Source: Bacteroidales bacterium UBA1205 (GTDB lineage Bacteria; Bacteroidota; Bacteroidia; Bacteroidales; WCHB1-69). Taken from it: a DNA stretch of 31,071 nucleotides. A program made the position numbers and the translations under genes. This document shows, piece after piece, positions 17,315 through 25,478 of the stretch. Location: positions 11,081 to 42,151 of the forward strand of contig DBXT01000020.1 in NCBI GenBank assembly GCA_002309615.1. Direction: 5' to 3'. Every line of letters begins with the position of its first letter. Position 1 is the first letter of the stretch. A model generated the notes under the pieces. The model was given only the letters and a program-made list of their open reading frames with translations, was not told the origin of the DNA and did not search any database.

Positions 17315-17931
17315 TGCAAGAAAAGCAGGAAGAAGGATATCAAAGACTGGATAAGTACAATGAAAAAACTACACAAGCCTTACAAATGCATTATCGTGAG
17401 ATATTGAAATTGTTAGGTGAGGATATTAATCGTGAGGGATTGTTGAAAACACCGGAGAGGGTAGCCAAAGCGATGCAGTTTTTTACCCAAGGCTATCATC
17501 AAGATCCTGCAGCCATACTCAAATCGGCAATGTTTAAACACGATTGCAAGGAAATGGTGATAATTAAGGATATAGAAATATATTCTTTGTGTGAGCACCA
17601 TTTAGTGCCATTTTTCGGCAAGGCTCATGTAGCGTATATTCCCAATGGTTATATAGTGGGGCTGAGCAAGATTCCGAGAGTGGTGGATGCTTATGCACGC
17701 CGTTTGCAGGTGCAAGAACAACTCACCTCTCAAATAAAGAATTGTATACAAGAAACCCTTAATCCTTTGGGAGTGGGGGTAGTGATAGAGACACAACATT
17801 TATGTATGTCAATGCGAGGGGTGCAAAAGCAAAATTCCGTTACCACCACCTCCGATTTCACGGGTGCTTTTCTCAAGCAATACAACACCCGTCAGGAGTT
17901 TCTGCGAATTATAGGTGCGGGACTGCATTAA
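17314..17931 (+). CDS. folE: GTP cyclohydrolase I
   Basis: Converts GTP to 7,8-dihydroneopterin triphosphate, the entry step to tetrahydrofolate and, in many bacteria, queuosine. At 205 residues it has the usual FolE length. Zinc ligands are visible as C93 and H96 in YSLCEHHLVPF and C164 in QHLCMSMRGV. GLLKTPERVAKAM (42-54) and GLSKIPRVVDAYARRLQVQE (116-135) are signature stretches, and SDFTGAF near 180-186 closes the active site. It is last in the galE operon, its ATG overlapping the preceding stop by one base, and a strong terminator follows immediately. The link with galE is positional only, since no shared pathway is evident. Confidence 0.97.
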   Translation: MQEKQEEGYQRLDKYNEKTTQALQMHYREILKLLGEDINREGLLKTPERVAKAMQFFTQGYHQDPAAILKSAMFKHDCKEMVIIKDIEIYSLCEHHLVPFFGKAHVAYIPNGYIVGLSKIPRVVDAYARRLQVQEQLTSQIKNCIQETLNPLGVGVVIETQHLCMSMRGVQKQNSVTTTSDFTGAFLKQYNTRQEFLRIIGAGLH

Positions 17932-17934
17932 AAT

Positions 17935-17968
17935 AAAAAAAATGCCTATACTCATAGGCATTTTTTTT
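17935..17968. terminator. Bidirectional terminator between folE and the nitroreductase gene
   Basis: A perfect 15-bp inverted repeat (17935-17949 with 17954-17968) consists of a 7-bp core TGCCTAT/ATAGGCA flanked by A8 and T8, with a 4-base loop. It is symmetric and serves both convergent transcripts: folE ends three bases before it and the nitroreductase gene ends 19 bases beyond. Confidence 0.92.
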
Positions 17969-17987
17969 GTTTATTCAGTCTGTGAGA

Positions 17988-18737
17988 TTACATAAAATCT
18001 TGTTCTACAAGAAAATCTACCAATTCTTTGGCAAAATGTTCATTGTCTTGTTTGGTATAACGCCGTTCTGCGAATATTTGTGCCAAATTGTTCATTTTAT
18101 TGCTTTCTAACAATTGTTGAGTAAGTTCCGAATGTTCTTTTTCATGGTAGATATCATTAATATCGTTATCAGAGTAATCATGATAGCGTTCTTGATGAAT
18201 TACGGCTTTTAACGGTAGTCTGTCCGTAAGGTCGGGTTGTTCGGCAGGATAACCTATGGTAACACAAGCTACAGGTACCACATGTTTAGGCAATTGATAT
18301 AGCTTGCACAAGGGTTTTACATTGTAGGTTACGGTGCCCATGTAACAAGTACCCAACCCCATGGATTCGGCTGCTATTACAGCATTTTGGGCGGCAATAA
18401 CAGCATCTACCACAGCCCAAGTGTAGCATTGCATATTGTTGAATCCGTGTTGAGCATGTCGTAAATCACACCATTTTATAAATCTATTGAAATCGGCACA
18501 AAAGGTGAGTACCACCGGAGCTTCTATCACTGCCGGTTGATTAAAGTGTAAGGGTGCTAATTGTTGTTTGATATTTTTATCTTTATTGACGATAATGCTG
18601 TACAGTTGCATATTGCCTGTAGTGGCCCCTCTGCTGGCAGCGGTAAGTATGTTGTTGAGCATTTCGTCGCTTATATCTTTGTCTTGATAATGACGTATGC
18701 TTCTATGTGATAATAAGTTTTGTATGGTAGCATTCAT
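17988..18737 (-). CDS. Nitroreductase family protein (NfsA-like FMN enzyme)
   Basis: A 249-residue flavoprotein of the nitroreductase superfamily, probably an NAD(P)H-dependent FMN reductase. The FMN-contacting HRSIRHY is at 11-17, RGATTGNMQ at 36-44 matches the NfsA/FRP-type phosphate-binding loop, and ESMGLGTCYMGTV at 124-136 is the family's central motif. The C-terminal extension (about 195-249, helical and charged) is typical of the NfsA-like subgroup that wraps around the partner subunit. It has no signal peptide, so it is cytoplasmic. Its upstream neighbour on the same strand is the OmpA/TPR lipoprotein gene, separated by 70 bases containing a long hairpin. No -7 element was seen in that gap, so expression may depend on read-through. 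Physiological substrate unknown. Confidence 0.9.
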   Translation of the reverse strand: MNATIQNLLSHRSIRHYQDKDISDEMLNNILTAASRGATTGNMQLYSIIVNKDKNIKQQLAPLHFNQPAVIEAPVVLTFCADFNRFIKWCDLRHAQHGFNNMQCYTWAVVDAVIAAQNAVIAAESMGLGTCYMGTVTYNVKPLCKLYQLPKHVVPVACVTIGYPAEQPDLTDRLPLKAVIHQERYHDYSDNDINDIYHEKEHSELTQQLLESNKMNNLAQIFAERRYTKQDNEHFAKELVDFLVEQDFM

Positions 18738-18752
18738 AATAATAATTGTTTA

Positions 18753-18790
18753 AACATTAAACGACAACCATAAGGTTGCCGTTTAATGTT
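18753..18790 (-). terminator. Long hairpin after the OmpA/TPR gene (terminator or processing signal)
   Basis: A 17-bp stem (18753-18769 with 18774-18790) with a 4-base loop. The single non-Watson-Crick pair is an A-C mismatch on the plus strand but G-U on the minus strand, so it is formed by minus-strand RNA. The arm is followed by only a broken T stretch (TTTAAACAATT), so termination may be partial. Confidence 0.6.
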
Positions 18791-18807
18791 GGTAATATTA
18801 ATGATAA

Positions 18808-20595
18808 TTATTGAATAGCTGCTTGAAATTCTGCATTATCTTTATATTTTTTGAATTCAGCATCTTTGCTGGCTTGGAGTTTGTAAGAAGCATCCAATTT
18901 GCAAGCTTCCTTCAAATTGCTGTATATTTCATTAGGTGTGTTGGTTCTTGCACCTACTATAGCCAAAAGATAATATTCGGCAGCACCTTTGTTGTTGATA
19001 CAATTCAAAGTGGATTTTGCAGCAGCATAATCTTTGCTTAATAATTGATTCAAAGCCAAGTTATAGGTACATTTTGCATTCGACATTTTGGAAGATGCGG
19101 CTGCATAGTCACCGTTTTTCATATCAATAACACCCATGTTGTAGGATTGGGAAACGCCTGCTTTTTCAGATGCATCGAAAGCGATTTTAGCACCTTCGTA
19201 ATCACCTTTCATTAAGCAAATAACGCCCAAATTGTTCAATACAACACCATTGTTGGGAGAAATGGAATTAGCTTTGTCTATCAAATTTCTACCTGCATCT
19301 ATATCATTTTGAGAAGCTTTGATACATGCCAAGTCATTATAAGCTCTCCAATCTTCAGGATATAAAGAAATAGCGGTAGCATAGATGGCGCCTTTTTGGT
19401 TTAAGTCTTCAGTTAAAGATGCAGAATATAATAATTCGTTCAAGCTTAAAGAATCAGGACGTGTACCGGACATTTCAGCTATTTGAGCATCAGATTTAGC
19501 ATCGGTGCAATTTACTTTGATAATGGCACGACGTAAATTCGGCAATATGTCGTCTATTTCATTATAAATGGCAATCATATTGCGGATTTGTTGTTGTTTT
19601 TGATCTCTATCGGCTTGAGAACGAATTACATTCAATATTTGGTCTTTGTCTTTGATATTGGAAGCTGCTACTGCGCTTAAGAAACCGTCCCAGTCTTCAC
19701 CTTTGTCATCGGTGGTGTATTTGATGTCTTTCTTAATATCGGCAACTTTCACTTTTTGTTCTTTAGCTGCTTTTTTAACATATTTGTCATATTCGCCTTC
19801 AAACCATTTTTGAGCGGTTTTGGAACGATTGGAGGATAATTCTTGGTTGCGGTTTAGTTCACCTTCGGGAGATGCCCAGCCAATCACTTCAACACCTACT
19901 ATTTCAGGATATTTGCCTGTGAATTCGGCTAATCCTGCCAAAGCTTGTTTGTTTTCATCTTTTTTGTTGAGGTCTAAACTCCAATTCAAATTATCTTTGT
20001 TCAATTCGTAGTAAATCATACCGGTAGCGGTAGCAATTTCTTGACCATTGTAGCCGTGATCACTCAATATGAAATTAGTGCCTTCCGATACTTTGTCTTT
20101 ATAACCTAAACCGGGTTTGTTTACTATACGTTCAGAAGTAGCGATAGTGCCATCACCGAAATAGATTTCATCAAAACCTGCTTCTTTAGAGCCTAATGTG
20201 GCTTGTGCTTGTCCTACTAATGTGCAGGTGGCAAATGCAGGTTGGTATTCCACGGTTTGGGTGGATGTAAAACTACCTCCTGTTTTGTAAGTAATGGTTT
20301 GACCTTCACCTGTAGCTTTTTGACCTTTTACATAGATGGGATTCAATTTTACTACTGTACCGTCTTCAGCTTTTATTTCAGGTACTATTGTTAAATTCGC
20401 TTTTTTATGGAAATATTTGGCAGGATAGGTTCCTTTAAGTTCCATTGTCATTTTTCCACCGTGAGTTTCAAGCGGATTGGGGGTTACAGAGTAGGTTACT
20501 TGACTCTGCTTTTTTACCATTTTTTTGAGACCGCAACCGCTAAAAACAATTGCAGCACTCAATAATAACATTGCAAAAATTCTTGTTGTTTTCAT
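18808..20595 (-). CDS. OmpA-like/TPR outer-membrane-associated lipoprotein
   Basis: A 595-residue lipoprotein with signal peptide and lipobox FSGC (lipidated C21). It has three parts. Residues about 30-185 form a beta-rich domain (VTYSVTPNPLETHGGK, repeated Thr/Lys strands) that I do not recognise functionally. Residues about 190-345 form an OmpA-like domain, seen in IYYELNKDNL, VEVIGWASPEG at 235-245 and the NQELSSNRSKTAQKW helix at 250-264, where OmpA proteins contact peptidoglycan. Residues about 395-560 hold TPR-type helical repeats (YNDLACIKASQND, NNLGVICLMKGDYEGAK, YNMGVIDMKNGDYAAA). The typical OmpA peptidoglycan Asp is not obvious, because GWASPEG replaces the common GHTDxxG. It follows a SPOR-domain gene by 42 bases, so both probably work at the peptidoglycan/outer-membrane interface. 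The precise role is unknown. Confidence 0.8.
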   Translation of the reverse strand: MKTTRIFAMLLLSAAIVFSGCGLKKMVKKQSQVTYSVTPNPLETHGGKMTMELKGTYPAKYFHKKANLTIVPEIKAEDGTVVKLNPIYVKGQKATGEGQTITYKTGGSFTSTQTVEYQPAFATCTLVGQAQATLGSKEAGFDEIYFGDGTIATSERIVNKPGLGYKDKVSEGTNFILSDHGYNGQEIATATGMIYYELNKDNLNWSLDLNKKDENKQALAGLAEFTGKYPEIVGVEVIGWASPEGELNRNQELSSNRSKTAQKWFEGEYDKYVKKAAKEQKVKVADIKKDIKYTTDDKGEDWDGFLSAVAASNIKDKDQILNVIRSQADRDQKQQQIRNMIAIYNEIDDILPNLRRAIIKVNCTDAKSDAQIAEMSGTRPDSLSLNELLYSASLTEDLNQKGAIYATAISLYPEDWRAYNDLACIKASQNDIDAGRNLIDKANSISPNNGVVLNNLGVICLMKGDYEGAKIAFDASEKAGVSQSYNMGVIDMKNGDYAAASSKMSNAKCTYNLALNQLLSKDYAAAKSTLNCINNKGAAEYYLLAIVGARTNTPNEIYSNLKEACKLDASYKLQASKDAEFKKYKDNAEFQAAIQ

Positions 20596-20637
20596 GTAAC
20601 TATTTAGTTTGTTATTAATTAATAATATTTTTTATGT

Positions 20638-21045
20638 TTACTCTTTTGTTTCGTGTTTAGGATAATGAATTTCGTCTTTAATAACAAAACTGGAAGGAAA
20701 GTCAAACATAATTTTCTCTCTAAAACCTCTGGCTTCACTTCTGGTTCTGAAATCGCCGACTCTTACTCTGAAATTAGGCTCTTTAAAACTAACATATGCA
20801 CTTACTTGCGGATATTTTGACAAGAACATCATACGTGTTTTCTCTGCTTTTTCTCTGGAATTATTTCCCGATTCAAAACATATCTGTACGCAAAATCCTA
20901 TCATCTTGCCTTCCATTTTATCATTCAATGCTATGTGTTGTTCCAATATATTATGAATATTGGTATCTGCATGTACCACTACTTGGGCACTGATGTTGTA
21001 TGTATAAAATATTGATAATAAAAATGTTATAAATATTTTCTTCAT
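20638..21045 (-). CDS. Small exported SPOR-domain protein
   Basis: A 135-residue protein with an N-terminal signal peptide (MKKIFITFLL...NISA, cleavage after A20) and one SPOR domain at about 48-125. This is recognisable from GFCVQICFESG, an NSREKAEKTRMMFLSKYP helix, the FRVRVGDFRTRSEARGF core and a final FVIKDEI strand. SPOR domains bind denuded peptidoglycan glycan strands, often at division sites. It is exported to the periplasm, without a lipobox. It heads a unit with the OmpA/TPR lipoprotein (42-base gap) and has a -7 element 49 bases upstream. Similar minimal signal-plus-SPOR proteins are frequent in Bacteroidota. A specific role is not assigned. Confidence 0.87.
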   Translation of the reverse strand: MKKIFITFLLSIFYTYNISAQVVVHADTNIHNILEQHIALNDKMEGKMIGFCVQICFESGNNSREKAEKTRMMFLSKYPQVSAYVSFKEPNFRVRVGDFRTRSEARGFREKIMFDFPSSFVIKDEIHYPKHETKE

Positions 21046-21094
21046 CTTTTACAATTTAAAACAGATATCGCATGTTATATTCATCCTATGATTG

Positions 21095-21102
21095 CAAATA
21101 TA
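21095..21102 (-). promoter_or_regulatory. -7 promoter element of the SPOR/OmpA unit
   Basis: TATATTTG followed by C on the minus strand, 49 bases before the SPOR gene ATG, matching TAnnTTTG. No clear -33 element. Confidence 0.5.
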
Positions 21103-21160
21103 TAATTTTTTTTTGTGCGAAAATATTTATATATAAAGAAAATATCTTATTTTTTTTTTC

Positions 21161-21168
21161 TACCTTTG
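21161..21168 (+). promoter_or_regulatory. -7 promoter element of prmC-manB
   Basis: TACCTTTG, 27 bases before the chosen prmC ATG. Transcription would start after 21168, downstream of the alternative ATG at 21115, which supports the shorter prmC. Confidence 0.55.
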
Positions 21169-21195
21169 GCAAAATATTTTGTCCAAGCAGAATAT

Positions 21196-22044
21196 ATGAC
21201 ATTGAAAGATATTCAAACCGAAGTTAGAAAATTGTTATCAACTGTTTATGAGAATGGTGAATTGAAAACCATATCCGATATGTTAATAGAATATCATACA
21301 GGCTATGATTATATTCGGTTGAATATGTATCCCGATAAACAAGTGGATGATGCTGTATATCAAAAAATAATGCAACATCTTGATTTGTTGTGCCAGCATT
21401 ATCCCATACAATATCTTACCAAGCAAGCCTATTTTTTTAATATGCAATTATATGTCAATTCCAATGTATTGATTCCTCGTATGGAAACCGAAGAATTGGT
21501 ACAATGGATATTGCATACGGAAAAAAATACAAGTTCCGTTTTAGATATATGTACGGGAAGCGGATGTATTGCATTGGCCTTAGCTAAACAATGGCCGCAA
21601 GCACAAATATCCGCATGCGATATTTCTAACGATGCTTTACAAGTGGCTAAACGGAATGCTCGTCAGCAAAATGTAAGCATCAATTTTATGCAAATGGATG
21701 TGTTACATATCAATTGGGATAACACTAAATTAACACAATATGATATCATAGTCAGCAACCCTCCTTATGTATGTAAAAGAGAACAGTCAATGATGAGCCG
21801 ACAAGTGCTTGAACATGAGCCGCATTTGGCATTGTTTGTCGAAGACGAGCATCCTTTGGTATTTTATCATGCCATAGCGGAAATAGCCAAACGGGTATTA
21901 AAAAAAGGAGGAAGCCTCTATTTTGAAATTAATGAGCGTTTGGGCAATGAAATGTTGCAATTGATGCAGGAACATAGATTTTCGCAAATAGAACTCAAAC
22001 AAGATATAAATGCAAAAAACAGAATGGTGAAAGGAATATTATGA
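21196..22044 (+). CDS. prmC: Peptide chain release factor N5-glutamine methyltransferase
   Basis: SAM-dependent methyltransferase that modifies the Gln of the GGQ motif in release factors RF1/RF2. The frame is open back to 21115, but the ATG at 21196 is preferred: the extra 27 residues are not family-like, and the -7 promoter element lies between the two ATGs. This gives 282 residues, normal for PrmC. N-terminal helical domain about 1-75; IPRMETEELV at 93-102 is the hallmark before the catalytic domain; SAM motif I is VLDICTGSGCIALALA (115-130), acidic ribose contact CDIS (141-144), and the NPPY active site is at 188-191. The start codon of the mutase gene overlaps its stop as ATGA. Confidence 0.95.
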   Translation: MTLKDIQTEVRKLLSTVYENGELKTISDMLIEYHTGYDYIRLNMYPDKQVDDAVYQKIMQHLDLLCQHYPIQYLTKQAYFFNMQLYVNSNVLIPRMETEELVQWILHTEKNTSSVLDICTGSGCIALALAKQWPQAQISACDISNDALQVAKRNARQQNVSINFMQMDVLHINWDNTKLTQYDIIVSNPPYVCKREQSMMSRQVLEHEPHLALFVEDEHPLVFYHAIAEIAKRVLKKGGSLYFEINERLGNEMLQLMQEHRFSQIELKQDINAKNRMVKGIL

Positions 22045-23381
22045 TAAAAGGTTTTAAGGCATACGATATTAGAGGAGCATACGGTGTGGATTTTACCAAA
22101 GAACAAGTATATAAAATAGGTTATTTTTTACCTTCTTTGTTGAAATGTGATAAAATATTGATAGGAAGGGATATACGTTTATCTTCCGAGGAAATATTCA
22201 CCGCATTGGCTCAAGGTATTAACCATGCAGGGTGTGATGTGTATGATTTGGGCCTTGCAACTACTCCGATGGTGTATTTTTTTACCGAACAATATCAATT
22301 TGATGCATCGGTGCAAATAACGGCATCGCATAATCCCAAACATCACAACGGACTGAAAATATCGACAACACATGCCATACCCGTAGGGTATGATACCGGT
22401 TTGAAAGAACTGGAATACAAGGTGGAAAATGAAAAGGTGATACCGGTAAGAACACCGGGAAAAATACTGCCCATGCAGGTGATGGAGGAGTATAAGCAAT
22501 TTTTGTTGCACTATCGCCCTGATTTTAATAATATGAACATAGTGGTGGATACTTCTAACGGTATGGCCAATTTATTGGTAGACGATGTTTTAGGCTCTGC
22601 TCCATATTATATCAATCATCAAATGGACGGCCATTTTCCGGCTCATGAGCCCAACCCTTTGGAACCGCAAAATATACAACAATTACAAGCGGAAGTGCTG
22701 CGAAGAAAAGCTGATGTGGGCGTTATATTTGACGGAGATGCCGACAGGGTGATGTTTGTAGATGAAAAAGGCAAATTCATATCCCCCGATTTAATGATAG
22801 CCTTGTTAGGCGATTATTTTATTCCTCAATGCAAACAACAAGCCAAGGTGTTGTTGGATATACGTTCATCCAAGTCGGTAACGGAATATCTTACAGCCAA
22901 AGGTGCCCAAGTGAACATTTGGAGAGTAGGAAGGGCTTATGCCGCATTGAAATTGAGAGAAATAGACGGCTTGTTCGGAGGCGAATTGGCAGGGCATTAC
23001 TATTTTAAGCATTTCTTTTATTCCGACAGCGGAATGTTGGCGGCCATATTGCTTTTAAATGTTCTGGCAGAATATAAAAACAAGGGTTTGACAGTATCTC
23101 AGGTAATAGAAAAAATATCCGTTTATGCCAATTCCGGTGAAATCAATTATACCGTAACCGACAAGCAGGCTATTATGGATAAGGTGAGAGATTATTTCTG
23201 TGCAGGTGAACCCTATGAGGCTTATTACGACTTTGATGGTTACAGGGTGGAGTTTAAGAATTGGTGGTTCAATATCCGTCCATCCAATACCGAGCCCTAT
23301 TTGCGTTTTATTGCCGAAGCTCGCACGCAAGAAATTTTGGAGGAAAAACTAAAAATAGTGGATAGCTTGATTAGGGAGTGA
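22041..23381 (+). CDS. manB: Phosphomannomutase/phosphoglucomutase (alpha-D-phosphohexomutase)
   Basis: Moves phosphate between C6 and C1 of mannose or glucose, supplying precursors for nucleotide sugars and surface glycans. It has 446 residues in the four-domain phosphohexomutase layout: the phosphoserine loop TASHNP at 94-99 (S96), the metal loop DGDADR at 231-236, the sugar-specificity loop GGELAGHYYF around 314-323, and the C-terminal phosphate-binding RPSNTEPYLR. The GEMSGH/GELAGHYYF-type loop and total length suit the PMM/PGM group rather than GlmM. The ATG shares four bases with the end of prmC (ATGA), so translation is probably coupled. No terminator was found in the 25 bases before the convergent hypothetical gene. 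Whether mannose or glucose is preferred cannot be told here. Confidence 0.92.
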   Translation: MIKGFKAYDIRGAYGVDFTKEQVYKIGYFLPSLLKCDKILIGRDIRLSSEEIFTALAQGINHAGCDVYDLGLATTPMVYFFTEQYQFDASVQITASHNPKHHNGLKISTTHAIPVGYDTGLKELEYKVENEKVIPVRTPGKILPMQVMEEYKQFLLHYRPDFNNMNIVVDTSNGMANLLVDDVLGSAPYYINHQMDGHFPAHEPNPLEPQNIQQLQAEVLRRKADVGVIFDGDADRVMFVDEKGKFISPDLMIALLGDYFIPQCKQQAKVLLDIRSSKSVTEYLTAKGAQVNIWRVGRAYAALKLREIDGLFGGELAGHYYFKHFFYSDSGMLAAILLLNVLAEYKNKGLTVSQVIEKISVYANSGEINYTVTDKQAIMDKVRDYFCAGEPYEAYYDFDGYRVEFKNWWFNIRPSNTEPYLRFIAEARTQEILEEKLKIVDSLIRE

Positions 23382-23406
23382 TTTTGACCCTTTAAGTCGG
23401 ACTGCT

Positions 23407-23898
23407 TTAGAATTTCACCACCAACTGCACCCCTGCAGGACACACTCCTAAATAGGCTTGTGTGTCGGCTTTCCATTGGTTGTAGATATTTATAGCCCGT
23501 TGTTTATTTTTTTTGCCGATAACATACATACTCGTTCCTGCGGCGTAAAAAGGAATGGATGCTCCCATTATTCCTAAACCTGCAAAGCCTGTTTTGGTGT
23601 CCAATCCGCCTATGGCCACGCCATAGACTATTATTCCGCATGCACTTATTGCTCCTGCGGAAATGAGTAAGGCTGTACCGGTTTTTTGTTGTCTTATTCC
23701 TTTTTGCCAGGTATATTCAGCCGGAGTGCCTGCAAATACTCTATCGGGAGAGAGAATTTTTTCTCCGTTATCGGCATAAATATGATGCCGATAATAGGAT
23801 ATACTTTCTATGTCATAGGCATTATCGCTCACGGTTTGCCCATGCAATAACGAGGTGCTTAATAAGGCGATAAGTAGCACGATGCTGAATTTTTTCAT
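23407..23898 (-). CDS. Hypothetical exported/membrane protein
   Basis: The ATG at 23898 is preferred over 23931 because it gives a clean signal sequence MKKFSIVLLIALLSTSLLHGQ, with cleavage near residue 20-21; the extra upstream residues would overlap the hutH terminator. The 163-residue product has a short charged region (about 22-72), two hydrophobic Gly/Ala-rich segments (73-98 and 104-127) separated by a tight turn, and a C-terminal stretch ending in alternating hydrophobics and Phe (GVQLVVKF), the kind of ending seen in outer-membrane-associated proteins. I recognise the general pattern from many uncharacterised Bacteroidota proteins but no named family. It lies just downstream of the hutH terminator and no separate -7 element was seen, so expression may rely on read-through. 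Confidence 0.7.
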   Translation of the reverse strand: MKKFSIVLLIALLSTSLLHGQTVSDNAYDIESISYYRHHIYADNGEKILSPDRVFAGTPAEYTWQKGIRQQKTGTALLISAGAISACGIIVYGVAIGGLDTKTGFAGLGIMGASIPFYAAGTSMYVIGKKNKQRAINIYNQWKADTQAYLGVCPAGVQLVVKF

Positions 23899-23916
23899 GT
23901 GAAGTTGTAACAAGTT

Positions 23917-23957
23917 AAAAAAAAGAATCACTCGGATATAAAAATATCCGAGTGATT
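23917..23957 (-). terminator. Rho-independent terminator of hisS-hutH
   Basis: A perfect 14-bp stem (23926-23939 with 23944-23957) with an AAAA loop. On the minus strand it is followed by C and eight T (A run 23917-23924). It begins eight bases past the hutH stop and ends 18 bases before the next same-strand gene. Confidence 0.92.
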
Positions 23958-23964
23958 AAACATT

Positions 23965-25467
23965 TTATTCAAATTCAAACCAATCTTCCAAACATTGAAT
24001 AAAACCGGTGCTCAATTCCATTTTGTCGTACATAACGGTATCGTTTACAATAAAAGGTACCGCTTCACGATATTGTGCTATTATTTGTTCAATTAAAGGT
24101 GAGGATTTGAGCGGACGACGGAATTCCAATGCTTGCGCGGCGTTGAATAATTCTATACCCAATAATTTTTCTACATTCTCCACTATACGATAACATTTGG
24201 TTGCCGCATTAGCACCCATACTCACATGGTCTTCCTGTCCTTGTGAAGAGATGATACTGTCGGTGGAGCAGGGCATGGTTAGCGATTTGTTCTGGTTTAC
24301 TATAGAGGCTGCCGTATATTGCGGAATCATAAATCCTGAATTCAAGCCCGGTTTGGCCACCAAGAAAGGAGGTAAATCACGTTTGCCGTCTATGAGTTGG
24401 TAAACTCTTCGTTCTGAAATATTTCCCAATTCAGCTATGGCTATGCTTAAAAAATCTAAATTGATAGCCAAGGGTTGTCCGTGAAAATTACCGGCGGATA
24501 TCACCATGTCGGCATCAGGAAATACGGTAGGATTATCGGTAACGGAGTTGATTTCGGTTTCTATCACATTGGCAATGTGATCTATCGCATCTTTGCTTGC
24601 TCCGTGAACTTGTGGCATACAACGGAAAGAGTAGGGGTCTTGTACGTGGCGTTTTTCTTGTTGTACTATTTCAGAACCCTTCAAAAATTCCATAATATTG
24701 TTGGCTGTGTTCAATTGTCCTGCATGAGGTCTGACCATGTGTACCAATTCCATAAACGGTTCTACTCGTCCGTTGAAGGCATCTAAAGAGATAGCTCCTA
24801 TTAAATCGGCCAAGAAGACTATTTTTTGAGCTTTGAGAATCAAATAAGTAGCGTAAGCGGACATGAACTGGGTGCCATTTAACAATGCCAATCCTTCTTT
24901 GGATTTAAGTTTAATGGGTTTCCATTTCATTTTTTCGTTGATTTCTTCACCGCTATAGCGTTTGCCTCTATAATACACCTCTCCTAATCCTATCATAGGT
25001 AAACACATGTGTGCCAATGGAGCCAAGTCACCGGAAGCACCCAATGAGCCTTGTTGATATACTACAGGATATATTTTACGATTAAACATATCCACCAAGC
25101 GTTGTACCGTTGCCAATTGCACTCCCGAATGGCCATAGGATAAAGATTGAATTTTGAGCAATAGCATGAGTTTAACTATTTCTTGTGGTACTTCTTCCCC
25201 TATACCGCAAGCATGACTCATCATCAAATTTTCTTGCAATTTGCCCAAATCTTTTTCAGATACACTGGTATTGCACAATGAACCGAATCCTGTGGTGACA
25301 CCATAGATAGGGGCCGCATTGGTTTTTACTTTATTATCCAAATATTCTCTGCATTTGGTAATATTTTGGATGGCTGTATTGGATAATTCCAATTTAGGCG
25401 TATCGCGTAAAATGTAATATACGTTTTTCAGGGTGAGGGGCTTGCTCAAAATTTTAAATTGTTTCAT
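23965..25467 (-). CDS. hutH: Histidine ammonia-lyase
   Basis: Removes ammonia from L-histidine to give urocanate, the first step of histidine breakdown. At 500 residues it has the normal size. The self-formed MIO electrophile comes from A144-S145-G146 in GSLGASGDLAPLAH. The mobile tyrosine loop is YGVTTGFG at 55-62. EGLALLNGT (191-199), VQDPYSFRCMPQVHGA and FHGQPLAI are all aromatic ammonia-lyase signatures. The SHACG segment at 84-88 resembles histidine rather than tyrosine or phenylalanine lyases (SHAAG type), so HAL is preferred; a tyrosine lyase is less likely but not excluded. The ATG is only 11 bases after the hisS stop, with no other hut genes in view. Confidence 0.92.
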   Translation of the reverse strand: MKQFKILSKPLTLKNVYYILRDTPKLELSNTAIQNITKCREYLDNKVKTNAAPIYGVTTGFGSLCNTSVSEKDLGKLQENLMMSHACGIGEEVPQEIVKLMLLLKIQSLSYGHSGVQLATVQRLVDMFNRKIYPVVYQQGSLGASGDLAPLAHMCLPMIGLGEVYYRGKRYSGEEINEKMKWKPIKLKSKEGLALLNGTQFMSAYATYLILKAQKIVFLADLIGAISLDAFNGRVEPFMELVHMVRPHAGQLNTANNIMEFLKGSEIVQQEKRHVQDPYSFRCMPQVHGASKDAIDHIANVIETEINSVTDNPTVFPDADMVISAGNFHGQPLAINLDFLSIAIAELGNISERRVYQLIDGKRDLPPFLVAKPGLNSGFMIPQYTAASIVNQNKSLTMPCSTDSIISSQGQEDHVSMGANAATKCYRIVENVEKLLGIELFNAAQALEFRRPLKSSPLIEQIIAQYREAVPFIVNDTVMYDKMELSTGFIQCLEDWFEFE

Positions 25468-25478
25468 ATGTTTAATAT

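Noticed and set aside
21115..21195. Longer N-terminus for PrmC
   Set aside because: The extra residues are Phe/Tyr/Lys-rich, not family-like, and begin upstream of the likely transcription start at about 21174.
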